Shown here: in pieces, positions 39,101 to 46,417 of the stretch
How positions within the stretch are numbered: position 1 is the first letter of the stretch
How the letters are laid out: each line of letters starts with the position of its first letter
NCBI GenBank assembly: GCA_045539475.1
Contig: JAZQFJ010000002.1
Coordinates: 29,363 to 93,362 of the forward strand
Length of the DNA: 64,000 nt
Direction of reading: 5' to 3'
Source of the DNA: SIG480 sp045539475
Lineage (GTDB): Bacteria > Bacillota > Clostridia > Oscillospirales > JAAYXM01
The notes under the pieces: generated by a model
Seen by the model: only the letters and a program-made list of their open reading frames with translations
Told to the model about the DNA's origin: nothing
Databases searched by the model: none
Made by a program: the position numbers and the translations under genes

Positions 39101-40844
39101 TGTAGAGCGTGACGGCGGAGAGGGCGCAAACCTCGATAGTTTCTTCACAACGGTATACGAGCCGTATCGCAACACTCCGTATATCGAAGAGATAAAGCCT
39201 GTCAGCATCACGGTAAAGACTGGCGATGAAGCTGCGGGGGATATGGCGCGTGCCGTAAAGGTAAAGCACACCGAAGCCAACGGAGGCAACACGGATTACA
39301 TCGTATATGCAACGAACAAAAATGTTGTTTACACCGTTATGGATGGAGATTTCAGCTTCGATTTCTCTGGTTTTGTGGGCGTATATACCATAAATGCCAA
39401 CGGCGGCGTAATCTATCGCTATGTAAATGACGGAACAATCATAGGTGAAGAAACCGGAAATGTTTCTGCATATACCGGAAAGGTAACAGGCTTCCAGACA
39501 GAAAATGCGTTTGAAAACTACATTGATGTAGAAATTGATTGCACGGATTTATCTGACCTTGCAGGTAAGTATATCTATGTAGATAACGATGGTGTTCAGA
39601 ATGCCGCATATCAGATTCTTTCTGCAACTGACAGCGCAGAAGGTCTGAAAACGGGAAGTGTTCGCCTTGATGTCGGAACGGTAACGTTGATTCGCGGACA
39701 TAAGGATAAAGATGATGTTGATAAAGGCTATATTTACAACATCAAAGAGGGGCAGACGTTCTCTGTTCCGACAACGTTTGTAGATGAAAGCGTTCCGGAG
39801 TTTGATGCGGTAAGTGATAATCTCAGCGTCTCTGCGGGAAGCTCAATAAGCGTTAACATTCACGCAAAAACACCTGTAATCGGAGATGGTGCACCGACTA
39901 TTACTTACATCGGAACAACTCTCCCGCGTGGCGCAAGCCTGAATTCTGAAACCGGTGTGCTGACATGGAAGCCGGACAGCTCTCAGGTCGGTGACAACCA
40001 CGTTGCAATAACCGCAAGAGACAGCGACGGCAGAGAGGCAACAACCCACTTTGATATTTCAGTTTACGGTTCAACGACAGGAAGCAAAAACGAAGTAACC
40101 GAAACTCCGGACGCACCACCCGCTGGCGGCGGTGGAGGAGGCGGTGGCGGCGGTGCCGCACCGACTGATAAGCCGGATGACACAACGACCACCGACGAGG
40201 ATGAGTCAAGCGGTGAAAGCGGAGAAAATGAAGGAAACACTGATAACACGGGTACGGAAAATAATTCTCTCCGCTTCACCGATCTTGATAACCACAACTG
40301 GGCTGCAGACGCAATCAATACCCTCGCAGAAAATGAAATCATAAAGGGTACGTCGGAAACAACGTTTGCACCGGCAAATAACATTACTCGTGCAGATTTC
40401 GCGTCCCTGCTCGTTCGCGCATTCAAATTGACAAGCGATAATGCTGAGAATTTCGCAGATGTTTCTGCATCTGACTACTTTGCATCCGAGCTTGCAATCG
40501 CACGTAATAACGGAATTATATCCGGTATAGGCGATAACAAATTCGCACCACGCAATACCATTACCCGCCAGGATATGATGGTAATCGTTTACCGCGCACT
40601 GCAGAGCCTTGGCAATGAGCCTCCCTTGCCTAAAGGGAGGGGGACCGTCGAAGACGGTGGAGGGATTTCTCCCTCACAATACCCCGACTTCACAACCATC
40701 GCGCCATATGCAAAAGATGCTGTCTCCGCACTCATCTCTGCAGGTCTTGTGAACGGAAAATCGGGCAATATAGCTCCCATGGACTATGCCACCCGCGCAG
40801 AAGTCGCAGTGCTCATCAAGCGTATTTTGGATTATGTAAAGTAA
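33198..40844 (+). CDS. Giant SLH-anchored heparinase II/III-like polysaccharide lyase
   Basis: About 2548 residues from ATG 33198 (AAAGGAG at 33186-33192; an earlier in-frame GTG overlaps that site). A signal peptide is followed by three related ~220-residue modules (about 25-235, 338-560 and 670-890), each with WFAL..VP, YLDYFLI, GEYYLVYKPR and FTLDG; Ig-like domains separate them. A heparinase II/III-type catalytic region starts near residue 1074. It contains two CxxC pairs (Cys1142/1145 and Cys1168/1171), likely metal-binding, and a SHAHQD motif near residue 1713 in the beta-sandwich part. Then come a putative Ig domain, a poly-Gly linker near 2315 and three SLH repeats (about 2358 to the end) for cell-wall attachment. 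It should cleave a uronic-acid polysaccharide at the cell surface. The family is clear; the substrate is not. A short repeat is inserted in frame inside the SLH region. Confidence 0.9.
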   Translation: MKRILSLLLAISMLISLLPAVSAGETEMEYTSPGITIVYDISGYLDGAGTLNGEAGFGGKGYNGITYDSSNGFFAYAASKYNKKYCWNGANEYSDGSYMNFRKETGSRRNGLQINTKRDSWFALRVYVPKSGIYTPKATYWAYGKQGETYLDYFLIKNDGTEISTLLDDSNLTSENIGYVGSKRCEDTSKTSGQTFVFDEAFEKTVTLDEGEYFLVYKPRVATVHSDGNFVFCSNFTLDGSPDGDDTSDPVPMMALLTSDSVRVFDNGTAQLKMTLCMSDGSTKTATGARFEVTEETSVFASVDSETGLVSGIAPGTAKFRANITVDGKEFIAETSLAVVSGKIAGIKVKYDLSAVVSKLSAAGETLHGPESFGGKGYNVFTYDETNGFFEYAANKTKDIHSWDEGGYDYSVTIKRDVTKMRSIGDIYGLQFLSQYVTSEGVFNSWFALKIKVPLSGVYTPKVTYVKYDKDGETYLDYFLIKDDGTEMSELLADENLTTQSEGYIGSKRSDEYVDGKGQSIVIDEAFEDEVNLDEGEYYLVYKPRVVVNATNWIGNYSFASSFTLDGGDTKEPVPMYTRVKADSAEIYAGGGITQVSADVYMSDGTVEKGDDVKLTSLTPSFASVNDIFSVVIGENVGTAKLSAVVTHKGVTLADAELTIPVVENPSKPGEGEKVVYDISSYLDSVSSLNGEDGLKYADITFDSTGSNWAYAGGKTKGKYNWTDDGWKHTTYSVDAELGGGGYTRFRASANSGYNGLQMHASYDTWFALKIKVPRTGMYLPASTYWMYGGRGNGAESYMDYFLIEDDGSEITALLDDSKFTTSNENYIGSKLSVDASLSSGQSYVVNEPFDDTISLEEGEYYLVYKPRNVKGSSNYAMASNFTLDGVNCVKDFYVDIKSDIDWNESTKISVLPVRLDGTAVSNGQYTVTYKSSKDIVATVSPDGTVKGVGEGTANITVTIDDGIGSITKTVPVTVTDTTGMNDIIFNLSEKLYVNQKVLLDIDAVMNSENVLDIPSEHISYNYSPAGVVTISSGILTALAEGEVTVTTEVDFRGKKITRENRITVVPDDGKTEPNIHTYKMRENALNNAAKYDWAKKLRDNAAKAADKVLPNLELLRAQIYGEGIPRGRQLGCKGDDYYSYCRYCHANIEGEYSWSYDFINRPWQVQCGACKRLFPSNDFESFLKLGLDESGLYFDVDRARQAHHEMLFHKDGSECTCEKPAKANTPEWYIFYGYGNPKGYLYNELYSEIRESNEDPWGDKITWNKETIKDEKGEVIEIIDHGADLGTYRDENGKVLWQGGDMWGVDDGWGYLPGRTYTDGLTERHGYISLYNYNFWSYFYTDIIDVLADAYLYTGDEKYGLAGAKFLDRVADVWDSLDAYYFRNMFMNTSGGVGMGAAVGKINDSYLGRTFTNAVDTFYPMITNETLIRELSGEAELRGLENKKMSSEDIWRNWADGILIASANMCMDGRINGNYGQAQAVAAIAAIVLNEQPKTDEIIEWLYKNGKTESDKTVSGGQFEPKIINDVDRDGMGNEASPRYNTSWISNLRNFADALLKYEGERNYNPYENPKFLKMLDPQMNILLASSKHPNVGDAGDPASITLNGSTSIWYNAFTKVKNEEYKRKFAQYLYEVTDGNLASFGQSIFAENPQSAEEEIMAYVDVNKKPESTMLTGYGIGILRDGANYKSASASTAKNTHRDFWMWFGNTGASHAHQDALNIGIDAFGLDVAPDLGYPEDTSYTPNRLQWVNTTISHNTVVVDEKQQAGVSGIHGYPYHFDDSGKVKLMDADMKSVYPQTENYRRTIVMVQANDDVAYGIDFFRVTGGNHHLFSFHSQAENAYPISGIELTPDPVVQDANGKDIIGSYAGPDAPFGKDPDTKDAWEYETFYPRGYTWLKNVRRDKSPDAQFTVEFDVQDYRKVLTDGKGIKLRMTQFNNFTPTEVAIAGGYVTKKSTTKMMPDTWDYVLVERDGGEGANLDSFFTTVYEPYRNTPYIEEIKPVSITVKTGDEAAGDMARAVKVKHTEANGGNTDYIVYATNKNVVYTVMDGDFSFDFSGFVGVYTINANGGVIYRYVNDGTIIGEETGNVSAYTGKVTGFQTENAFENYIDVEIDCTDLSDLAGKYIYVDNDGVQNAAYQILSATDSAEGLKTGSVRLDVGTVTLIRGHKDKDDVDKGYIYNIKEGQTFSVPTTFVDESVPEFDAVSDNLSVSAGSSISVNIHAKTPVIGDGAPTITYIGTTLPRGASLNSETGVLTWKPDSSQVGDNHVAITARDSDGREATTHFDISVYGSTTGSKNEVTETPDAPPAGGGGGGGGGGAAPTDKPDDTTTTDEDESSGESGENEGNTDNTGTENNSLRFTDLDNHNWAADAINTLAENEIIKGTSETTFAPANNITRADFASLLVRAFKLTSDNAENFADVSASDYFASELAIARNNGIISGIGDNKFAPRNTITRQDMMVIVYRALQSLGNEPPLPKGRGTVEDGGGISPSQYPDFTTIAPYAKDAVSALISAGLVNGKSGNIAPMDYATRAEVAVLIKRILDYVK
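40617..40680. repeat. Palindromic intergenic-type repeat inserted within the SLH coding region
   Basis: CCTCCCTTGCCTAAAGGGAGGGGG followed by GACCGTCGAAGACGGTGGAGGGATTTCTCCCTC resembles the abundant CTCCCTTG..AAAGGGAG short repeat of gut Firmicutes. Here it lies in frame and encodes a Pro/Gly-rich stretch (PPLPKGRG...GGGIS) between SLH repeats 2 and 3. Three small inverted repeats are visible inside it. Confidence 0.7.
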
Positions 40845-40855
40845 TAAGGACAAAT

Positions 40856-40879
40856 GGGCGGAAGTTTATACTTCCGCCC
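40856..40879 (+). other. Intercistronic hairpin
   Basis: GGGCGGAAG/CTTCCGCCC with a 6-nt loop between the lyase gene and the next gene. No T-run follows, so a message-stabilising or partial-termination role is as likely as full termination. Confidence 0.55.
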
Positions 40880-40906
40880 GAAAGTAAAAGGAGAGCTTTA
40901 AACTAA

Positions 40907-43036
40907 ATGAATATAAAAAGAGTTTTTTTGCTCGTTGTTGCAGCGATAATGCTGTCGGCAAATGCAACAGCAGTTGTGAATTTCAAAAAAACGAAAGGAA
41001 GGTATACCGATATGTATGAAAACTACTGGGGATATGAAAATATTGAGGAATGTACATCACGCGGTTGGCTGAAAGCCTTTGACGGCGAAGAGTTTCTTCC
41101 CGAAACAGCCGTTACTTATGAAGAGGCAGTAAAAACAGTTTCTTTATATGCAGACAGAGAGATAAAGACGGAGCTTTCGGAAAAGTATGCAGATGGCGAT
41201 AACGCGATAACAAGGGCAGATGCACTGTATCTTCTTATGTCAGCATTGGACTATGTAAAAGAAAAAGATACTGCAAACCCGTTTCTTATAATTAACGCAT
41301 ATACAGATTATGAGTCAATTTCCGAAGCTATGCAGCCGATTTTCTCCATTGCAACATCAAAAGGAATTATCTCCGGTTATGGGGATAAAACCGCAAAGCC
41401 TGATGAGCCTCTTACCCGTGCCGAGCTTGCGTCGATGCTTTGCAATGCAGAAAAAGCAAAGGCGAAAAACGCTCTGCGTGATAATTTCACAAAACGCTTC
41501 GGCATTTCCGAAACAAACGCAATAGGGGACGGCGATACACTTCTTCTGCAATCCACCGGTGATTATTTTATTCTTGATGTGAATGCTCTGTCTGATGGAT
41601 ATTACACGTTTGAAGCGGACTATTCACACGACAGCTATGAAATTGTTACAAAAATAGTTACCACATATCCCGATGGAAGCTCGGTTGAATTTACGCGCGG
41701 TCTGCTTAGCGGAAAGCATACTCTCTCTGTGCCGGTGTATTTGAAAAAAGGCAAAAACAGAGTCCGTTTTCAGCATAATCTCAGGCAGGTTCCGGTATAT
41801 ATTCTTCCTCTTTATATTTATGATGTTGAGTGTAAGGACAAAGAAGAAAACTTAAAATATGAACTCTCGCCCGATAATGCGCTTCTTTTACGAGACAATC
41901 CCAAAACATTGCTAACCAATATAAAGAATTATAAGGACGAGCTTGTTAAGGTAGAGACAGAAGACGGCATAAACATTCCTTTTAAGGATGAGGCCGTTGG
42001 TGAAAACGCATATACTGAAGCTATGCTTCGTGTTTATCTTGACGATGCTGCAATCGGAAAACTTCCGCAGGGGAAATATACGCTCAACTATCACCTTAAA
42101 AGCGGTGTGGTGCTTAATCAGAGTCTTGAAATTTCGGATAAAACACCCGGGTATAAGCTTGAATATATAAACTTCGGTGTGGGTAAGGCAAATTCAACGC
42201 TCATAAAGCTTCCAAACGGAAAAAATCTTCTTATAGATTCCGGGTACGATTCGACCGCAGAGCAGAAAATTATTCCATACCTTAAAAAGCATAATATAAA
42301 GCTCGATTATTATTTGCTCACTCATTTTCATAAGGACCACTACGGAATGAAAGATGAAATCCTTGCAATGAACGGTATTCAAAAGCCGGATGAGGAAAAA
42401 GCAGATGCTATGATTAAGGCAAGCAAGAAAGAACGTGCAGAGTATCTTAAAAACTTCGGATATCTTGATTCCAAAATGCTTTGTGCTTATGATAATCTGC
42501 ACGAAATCTGGGATCTCGGTGGAGTGGAAATAGAGGCGCTCAACAGCCGCTTCTATGAAAACGGTGAACCTGCTGTGGTTTATAAAAAGCCGTTTTACCG
42601 TATAAATGAATATAATTACGAAAACGCAACATCTGTTTCCTTTATGCTTGTATATAATGGCTTCAGATATTATCACGGCGCAGATACATATTCATTCTGC
42701 GTGGAGAGGTATATGCAGGATATGATAAAGGCGAATCGTGCAGATGAGCTTTCGTGCCACTGGTATTTTGGGAACCATCATTTCCAGTATGATATCAGCC
42801 CGGATTTTATAAAAACTATGAATCCTGTCGTTGTGTATATTCCCAACGGTGATACCTTGTATCCGCGCACAACATATACTCAGCATTATAAAGAGGATGT
42901 AGAGAACAGTCCCTATCACGAAAAACGTCTTGTTGAGACACTTGTGTCCCACGAGGTTGGAAGCGCCTGTGTCCGCGTAAACAGCGGGGATGATTGGTGC
43001 TATGAAATGATATCGGATGAAGATATGTACAATTAA
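40907..43036 (+). CDS. Secreted SLH protein with metallo-beta-lactamase-fold domain
   Basis: 709 residues. A signal peptide (residues 1-22) is followed by two to three degenerate SLH repeats (about 30-185, with GIISGYGDKTAKPDEPLTRAEL as best match), a beta-sandwich-like region (about 200-300), and an MBL-fold hydrolase domain from about 420 onwards with the metal motif HFHKDHYG and an early Asp in LIDSGYDS. The MBL fold covers many hydrolases; an esterase, sulfatase or phosphodiesterase acting on surface-bound glycans is conceivable. Location after the SLH lyase suggests the same surface polysaccharide pathway. An AGGAG site precedes the ATG. Confidence 0.82.
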   Translation: MNIKRVFLLVVAAIMLSANATAVVNFKKTKGRYTDMYENYWGYENIEECTSRGWLKAFDGEEFLPETAVTYEEAVKTVSLYADREIKTELSEKYADGDNAITRADALYLLMSALDYVKEKDTANPFLIINAYTDYESISEAMQPIFSIATSKGIISGYGDKTAKPDEPLTRAELASMLCNAEKAKAKNALRDNFTKRFGISETNAIGDGDTLLLQSTGDYFILDVNALSDGYYTFEADYSHDSYEIVTKIVTTYPDGSSVEFTRGLLSGKHTLSVPVYLKKGKNRVRFQHNLRQVPVYILPLYIYDVECKDKEENLKYELSPDNALLLRDNPKTLLTNIKNYKDELVKVETEDGINIPFKDEAVGENAYTEAMLRVYLDDAAIGKLPQGKYTLNYHLKSGVVLNQSLEISDKTPGYKLEYINFGVGKANSTLIKLPNGKNLLIDSGYDSTAEQKIIPYLKKHNIKLDYYLLTHFHKDHYGMKDEILAMNGIQKPDEEKADAMIKASKKERAEYLKNFGYLDSKMLCAYDNLHEIWDLGGVEIEALNSRFYENGEPAVVYKKPFYRINEYNYENATSVSFMLVYNGFRYYHGADTYSFCVERYMQDMIKANRADELSCHWYFGNHHFQYDISPDFIKTMNPVVVYIPNGDTLYPRTTYTQHYKEDVENSPYHEKRLVETLVSHEVGSACVRVNSGDDWCYEMISDEDMYN

Positions 43037-43290
43037 GAAGTTTTTAGATACAGTGCCCATGAAAGGTAAAAATATGCAAAACCTGCTATCAGGATAAGTG
43101 TATGCCTTCGTTACAGCGTGCGCCCAGGAACAGATGCGAATGCGCGTATGCAATATCTGCTTCATAGGAAAAGAGCAAAATAGAGAATCTCGCGCTGTGG
43201 GGCAATGCCGACGAGATAAAGCTTTACGCGTAAAAGGTAAAGCTTCCGGAGAATATCCCAAACTCAGCTGAAAAGAAAGGAAGTTGCATT
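43037..43290. other. Intergenic stretch without a supported gene
   Basis: 254 bp. Short open stretches occur (for example 43134-43271, 45 codons), one of which reads like worn coding sequence (LWGNADEIKLYA then a stop), so a gene remnant is possible. No good ribosome site or recognisable domain was found. The GAAAGGAAG site for the next gene is at the right end. Confidence 0.4.
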
Positions 43291-45198
43291 ATGAAAAAAG
43301 ATATTATTTTAAACGGAGTACAGATTGGTGAACACGGCTTCGTTCCGGAGAAGATAATTGAAGAAATCAAGGAACGCTGTGTTGATTACGGCTTTAACTT
43401 TGCTTCTCTTCGTCCACGCGGTGATGCATTCCCGCAAGAATATTTTATAGAGTGGGCAAAGTATCTTGCAGAAAACAAAATTTACTTTATACATAACTAC
43501 GTAACTCAGCATGCGCCGGAGGGGATGGAATGCCGTCTTACTGCAGAGACAATTGCAAAGATGCGTGAGGTCGCAGGAGAGTACTACCTTGGTGAGCTTT
43601 TCGGCGAAACCGGAAGCCAGTTTGCATGCAAGCTTCCGGGGTATTACGTTGACCGCAAAGGCGTAAACGAAATGAATCTCGTCGATGCAGAGGAATATGA
43701 TATGTCAAGATATATCGACAGATTCCGAAACTTCCGACTTAAGCGATACGATGATATGAAATCGGCATATGAAGGATTCATTTCAGTTTTATCAAAGTTT
43801 ACGAAGATAAGCAAAAGGCTCGGAACACCTAAAACCTTCTGTGTTGAGGCAAATGCTTTTGCAAAGCATAATGCAGCAGCTGGAATTGATATTCCTATAC
43901 TTGAAATATGCCCTGGAAATCCGGATGTTCTTGTATCGGTATTCAGAGGAGTTGCAAAGGCTTTTGATTCTGAACGTTGGGGAACATTCGTTGCTCACGA
44001 GTGGTACGGCGGTCTTCGCCACGATGACCCATTGAAGATGAAAAGGCTTGAGCTTACATACAAATATGCATACCTTGCCGGCTCACAGATGTTTTTGCTT
44101 GAAAGCGGAGATTCGGGAGTGAACGGATATGGTATGAAATTTGATGAAGATTCAGAAGTTTGCCGGAATTATAAGCGAGTTCTCCGCGAAATGAGCGCTT
44201 TTATAAAGAACGACGAACGCCCGGCAGGCGGACCGAAGGTAAAGGTCGGCTTTATATCAGGACTATATGACGGCTGGGCAGGCAAATGGGGAAGAAGCTG
44301 CCTGTATAACCAGTTCTTCCGCGAGGAATGGGGCTACGGTGACCCTGAATATTCGTGGAAGATGCTCTTTGAGCTCAATGAAAAGAGAACATGGTCTGAG
44401 CCTGAAAACTATGGCGAATATGACACATCGGCATATCCCGCATACGGCCTTTACGACATTGTTCCGATTGAAACGGATGTTGACCACCTTTCAGAATATG
44501 ACTATCTCGTCTTCCTCGGCTGGAACACAATGACTGAAGAGAATATGAAAAAGCTTACGGAATACGTCCGTCGCGGCGGTCACCTTGTTATGAGCGCGGC
44601 ACATCTCAACACACAGACAAAGCGTGACGGAAAGTATATCCCGATAGATGATGAATTTATTGAAGAGCTTTTCGGAAGCCGTCATTTTGGCGAAATACGC
44701 AGAACGGTAAACGGAGTAAAGTTCCGTTATGATTCTCTTGATGAAAGAATTAAATACCCGAGATACTTGAAGAACGGTTGCGATGCAATGTTCTCAGCAG
44801 GTTATGCAGATTATCTCCACCTCGCACCGCTTGACGGAGAGACGATTGCATATCTTGCAGACGGATTTGTTGAAAAACCATTTGACTTCCCGGCTGTTAT
44901 AGAAAACAAAGTCGGAAAAGGCGTTGCAACGCTCTTTACAAGCATAAACTATCCGGGAAATCATTCAGTGTACTATACATACCGCGCAATAGTCCGTGAG
45001 ATAATTTCGGCAAGCGCAAGAGAATGTGAGATAAAGGTTCTCGGAAGTGACCGTGTGCGCTACAGCGTCTACGAAGGAAACAAGATGTATCTTCTCAATA
45101 CCGATTATGATATGCCGATAACAGTAAAACTCATCAAAGATAAAAAGGAAGTTACAGTAACGCTTGATTCACTCGAGCTTAAATCGGTTACACTTTAA
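43291..45198 (+). CDS. Putative glycoside hydrolase-like protein of unknown specificity
   Basis: 635 residues, no signal peptide. The N-terminal ~300 residues read like a TIM barrel, with acidic residues at strand ends in CVEANAF (about 190), AHEWYGG (about 233) and LLESGDSG (about 270). Residues about 310-480 look like the Rossmann/amidotransferase-like domain found after the barrel in GH42-type beta-galactosidases (VKVGFISGLYDGW, then YLVFLGW and YVRRGGHLVMSAAH). A small beta domain ends the protein. I do not recognise the exact family. By position, after the surface lyase genes, it may process the imported oligosaccharide in the cytoplasm. Confidence 0.65.
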   Translation: MKKDIILNGVQIGEHGFVPEKIIEEIKERCVDYGFNFASLRPRGDAFPQEYFIEWAKYLAENKIYFIHNYVTQHAPEGMECRLTAETIAKMREVAGEYYLGELFGETGSQFACKLPGYYVDRKGVNEMNLVDAEEYDMSRYIDRFRNFRLKRYDDMKSAYEGFISVLSKFTKISKRLGTPKTFCVEANAFAKHNAAAGIDIPILEICPGNPDVLVSVFRGVAKAFDSERWGTFVAHEWYGGLRHDDPLKMKRLELTYKYAYLAGSQMFLLESGDSGVNGYGMKFDEDSEVCRNYKRVLREMSAFIKNDERPAGGPKVKVGFISGLYDGWAGKWGRSCLYNQFFREEWGYGDPEYSWKMLFELNEKRTWSEPENYGEYDTSAYPAYGLYDIVPIETDVDHLSEYDYLVFLGWNTMTEENMKKLTEYVRRGGHLVMSAAHLNTQTKRDGKYIPIDDEFIEELFGSRHFGEIRRTVNGVKFRYDSLDERIKYPRYLKNGCDAMFSAGYADYLHLAPLDGETIAYLADGFVEKPFDFPAVIENKVGKGVATLFTSINYPGNHSVYYTYRAIVREIISASARECEIKVLGSDRVRYSVYEGNKMYLLNTDYDMPITVKLIKDKKEVTVTLDSLELKSVTL

Positions 45199-45217
45199 TA
45201 AATTAACCTTCTTTTGC

Positions 45218-45246
45218 TTGTAATCGCATCTGTTTTGTGATACAAT
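45218..45246 (+). promoter_or_regulatory. Promoter of the PqqD/S26 gene pair
   Basis: TTGTAA (45218-45223), 17-bp spacer, TACAAT (45241-45246), about 28 bp before the ATG codons of the PqqD-like gene. Confidence 0.6.
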
Positions 45247-45273
45247 AATAAAAAACAGAGAGTAGGGATTATG

Positions 45274-45540
45274 ATGAAAATAAAAGAAGGATTTGTTCTT
45301 CGCCGTGTTCTTGATGAGGCGATTGTTATAGCAAGCGGGAAGGCAAGCCATGATTTTCACGGGATGGTTAAGCTTAACGATTCAGCGGCAGATATATGGG
45401 AATGGATATCCGAGGGGGTATCTGAAAGTGATATCGCCACGCATCTTGCGGAAAAGTATGAGCTTCCGATTGATAAAGCAAAAGCAGATACGGCTTCAAT
45501 GATATCTCAGATGACCGAGGCGGGGCTTTTAGAGGCATGA
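45274..45540 (+). CDS. PqqD-like peptide-recognition protein
   Basis: 88-89 residues (two adjacent ATG codons; 45271 or 45274). The pattern fits the PqqD family: N-terminal beta strands (FVLRRVLDEAIVIA), LNDSAADIWEWI near residue 37, then helices with the DIATHLAEKY and GLLEA segments. PqqD domains bind leader peptides of ribosomally made modified peptides and hand them to partner enzymes. The gene overlaps the next one by 4 nt. No radical SAM partner or clear precursor peptide is adjacent, so its client is unknown. Confidence 0.82.
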   Translation: MKIKEGFVLRRVLDEAIVIASGKASHDFHGMVKLNDSAADIWEWISEGVSESDIATHLAEKYELPIDKAKADTASMISQMTEAGLLEA

Positions 45541-45983
45541 GTGAGATAAAAAGCATTGAGCAAGCAATCGTGGAGGAAGGGAAATTTGTTTGCACTACTT
45601 CCGGAATAAGTATGCAGCCGCTTTTTGCAGACCGGCGTGATACGGTAATAATCCTTCCGCCGGACGGACGTCTAAAAAAATATGATGTGCCGCTCTATCG
45701 CCGCGGGAGTGACTATGTTCTGCATAGAGTTGTTAAGGTTTTGCCGGATTCCTATGTTATCTGCGGTGATAATTGCGAGAATTACGAATACAATATAACG
45801 GATAATGATATTATCGGTGTTCTTTCCGCTTTTTACAGGAAGGATAAGTATTATACGGTAGATAACCCATGGTATAGGCTTTATTCGGTCTGTGTGGTTA
45901 AGCTGTTCCCGATAAGAAAGCTTTTAAAAAAATGTCGCCGCATCCTTGCCTGCATTTACAGAAAAATATTCCCGAAGAAATAA
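45537..45983 (+). CDS. S24/S26 signal-peptidase-like protein (SipW-like residues)
   Basis: 148 residues. The Ser nucleophile motif is SGISMQP (about residue 21). The usual Lys of bacterial signal peptidase I is not evident; instead YVLHRVV supplies a His, as in SipW/eukaryotic ER-type enzymes. A GDNCENYE segment matches the late conserved GDN motif. The C-terminal region is basic and partly hydrophobic (about 115-148), possibly membrane-associating. Translational coupling with the PqqD-like gene suggests that it trims a peptide recognised by PqqD. Confidence 0.78.
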   Translation: MSEIKSIEQAIVEEGKFVCTTSGISMQPLFADRRDTVIILPPDGRLKKYDVPLYRRGSDYVLHRVVKVLPDSYVICGDNCENYEYNITDNDIIGVLSAFYRKDKYYTVDNPWYRLYSVCVVKLFPIRKLLKKCRRILACIYRKIFPKK

Positions 45984-46003
45984 AAAAATTGCTATGTAAT
46001 TAA

Positions 46004-46052
46004 TTGAAAAAGAAACAGGACTTGCATTTGCTTGTCATGTTTCTTTTTTTTA
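46004..46052 (+). terminator. Terminator after the S26-peptidase gene
   Basis: AAAAAGAAACAGGAC (from about 46004) pairs with GTCATGTTTCTTTTTTT around a TTGCATTTGCTT loop, ending in a run of eight T. Confidence 0.75.
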
Positions 46053-46117
46053 TGCACATGACAATGCGTTTACGAATAAACTGATACAGAGATAATTTTG
46101 TGCCGGAGGTAATGTTT

Positions 46118-46396
46118 ATGTCCAAAGAACTTGAGTTTTTAGCCGAAAATCTTGCAGACACGGTAAATGGGAAAGGCAATATAAAAATTGAACAGATAAT
46201 AAAGCTTTTGTCAACAGAGAGTGGAAAGCGTGTGCTTGCAGCGTTGCTTTCCGACGGAGGAACGAGAATAAAAACAGCTGCAGAGGCTGCTAAAAAAGGG
46301 AATCTTACGGGAGTGCAGTCTGTAATCTCGTCTATTGCCGAAACAGAAGAGGGGAAGACTCTTTTAAACGAACTAATGAACAGTACCGGAAAATAG
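46118..46396 (+). CDS. Small helical protein of unknown function
   Basis: 92 residues starting at ATG 46118, which is 7 nt from GGAGGT (46105-46110). Predicted mostly helical, acidic, no cysteine, no membrane segment. Segments such as GKRVLAALLSDGG and GKTLLNELMNS look like packed helices. I do not recognise the family. It forms a tight same-strand group with the next two genes. Confidence 0.65.
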   Translation: MSKELEFLAENLADTVNGKGNIKIEQIIKLLSTESGKRVLAALLSDGGTRIKTAAEAAKKGNLTGVQSVISSIAETEEGKTLLNELMNSTGK

Positions 46397-46417
46397 GAAG
46401 AAAGGGGAAAGCGTTCT

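Noticed and set aside
40128..40160. Gly-codon run considered as a CRISPR-like or microsatellite repeat
   Set aside because: It is the poly-Gly linker of the SLH protein, in frame and of a common linker type; no spaced repeats exist.
43134..43271. 45-codon frame between the MBL-fold and glycosidase-like genes
   Set aside because: Composition is Arg/Cys-rich with no ribosome site; the other frame shows a better but stop-containing reading, so neither is supported as a gene.
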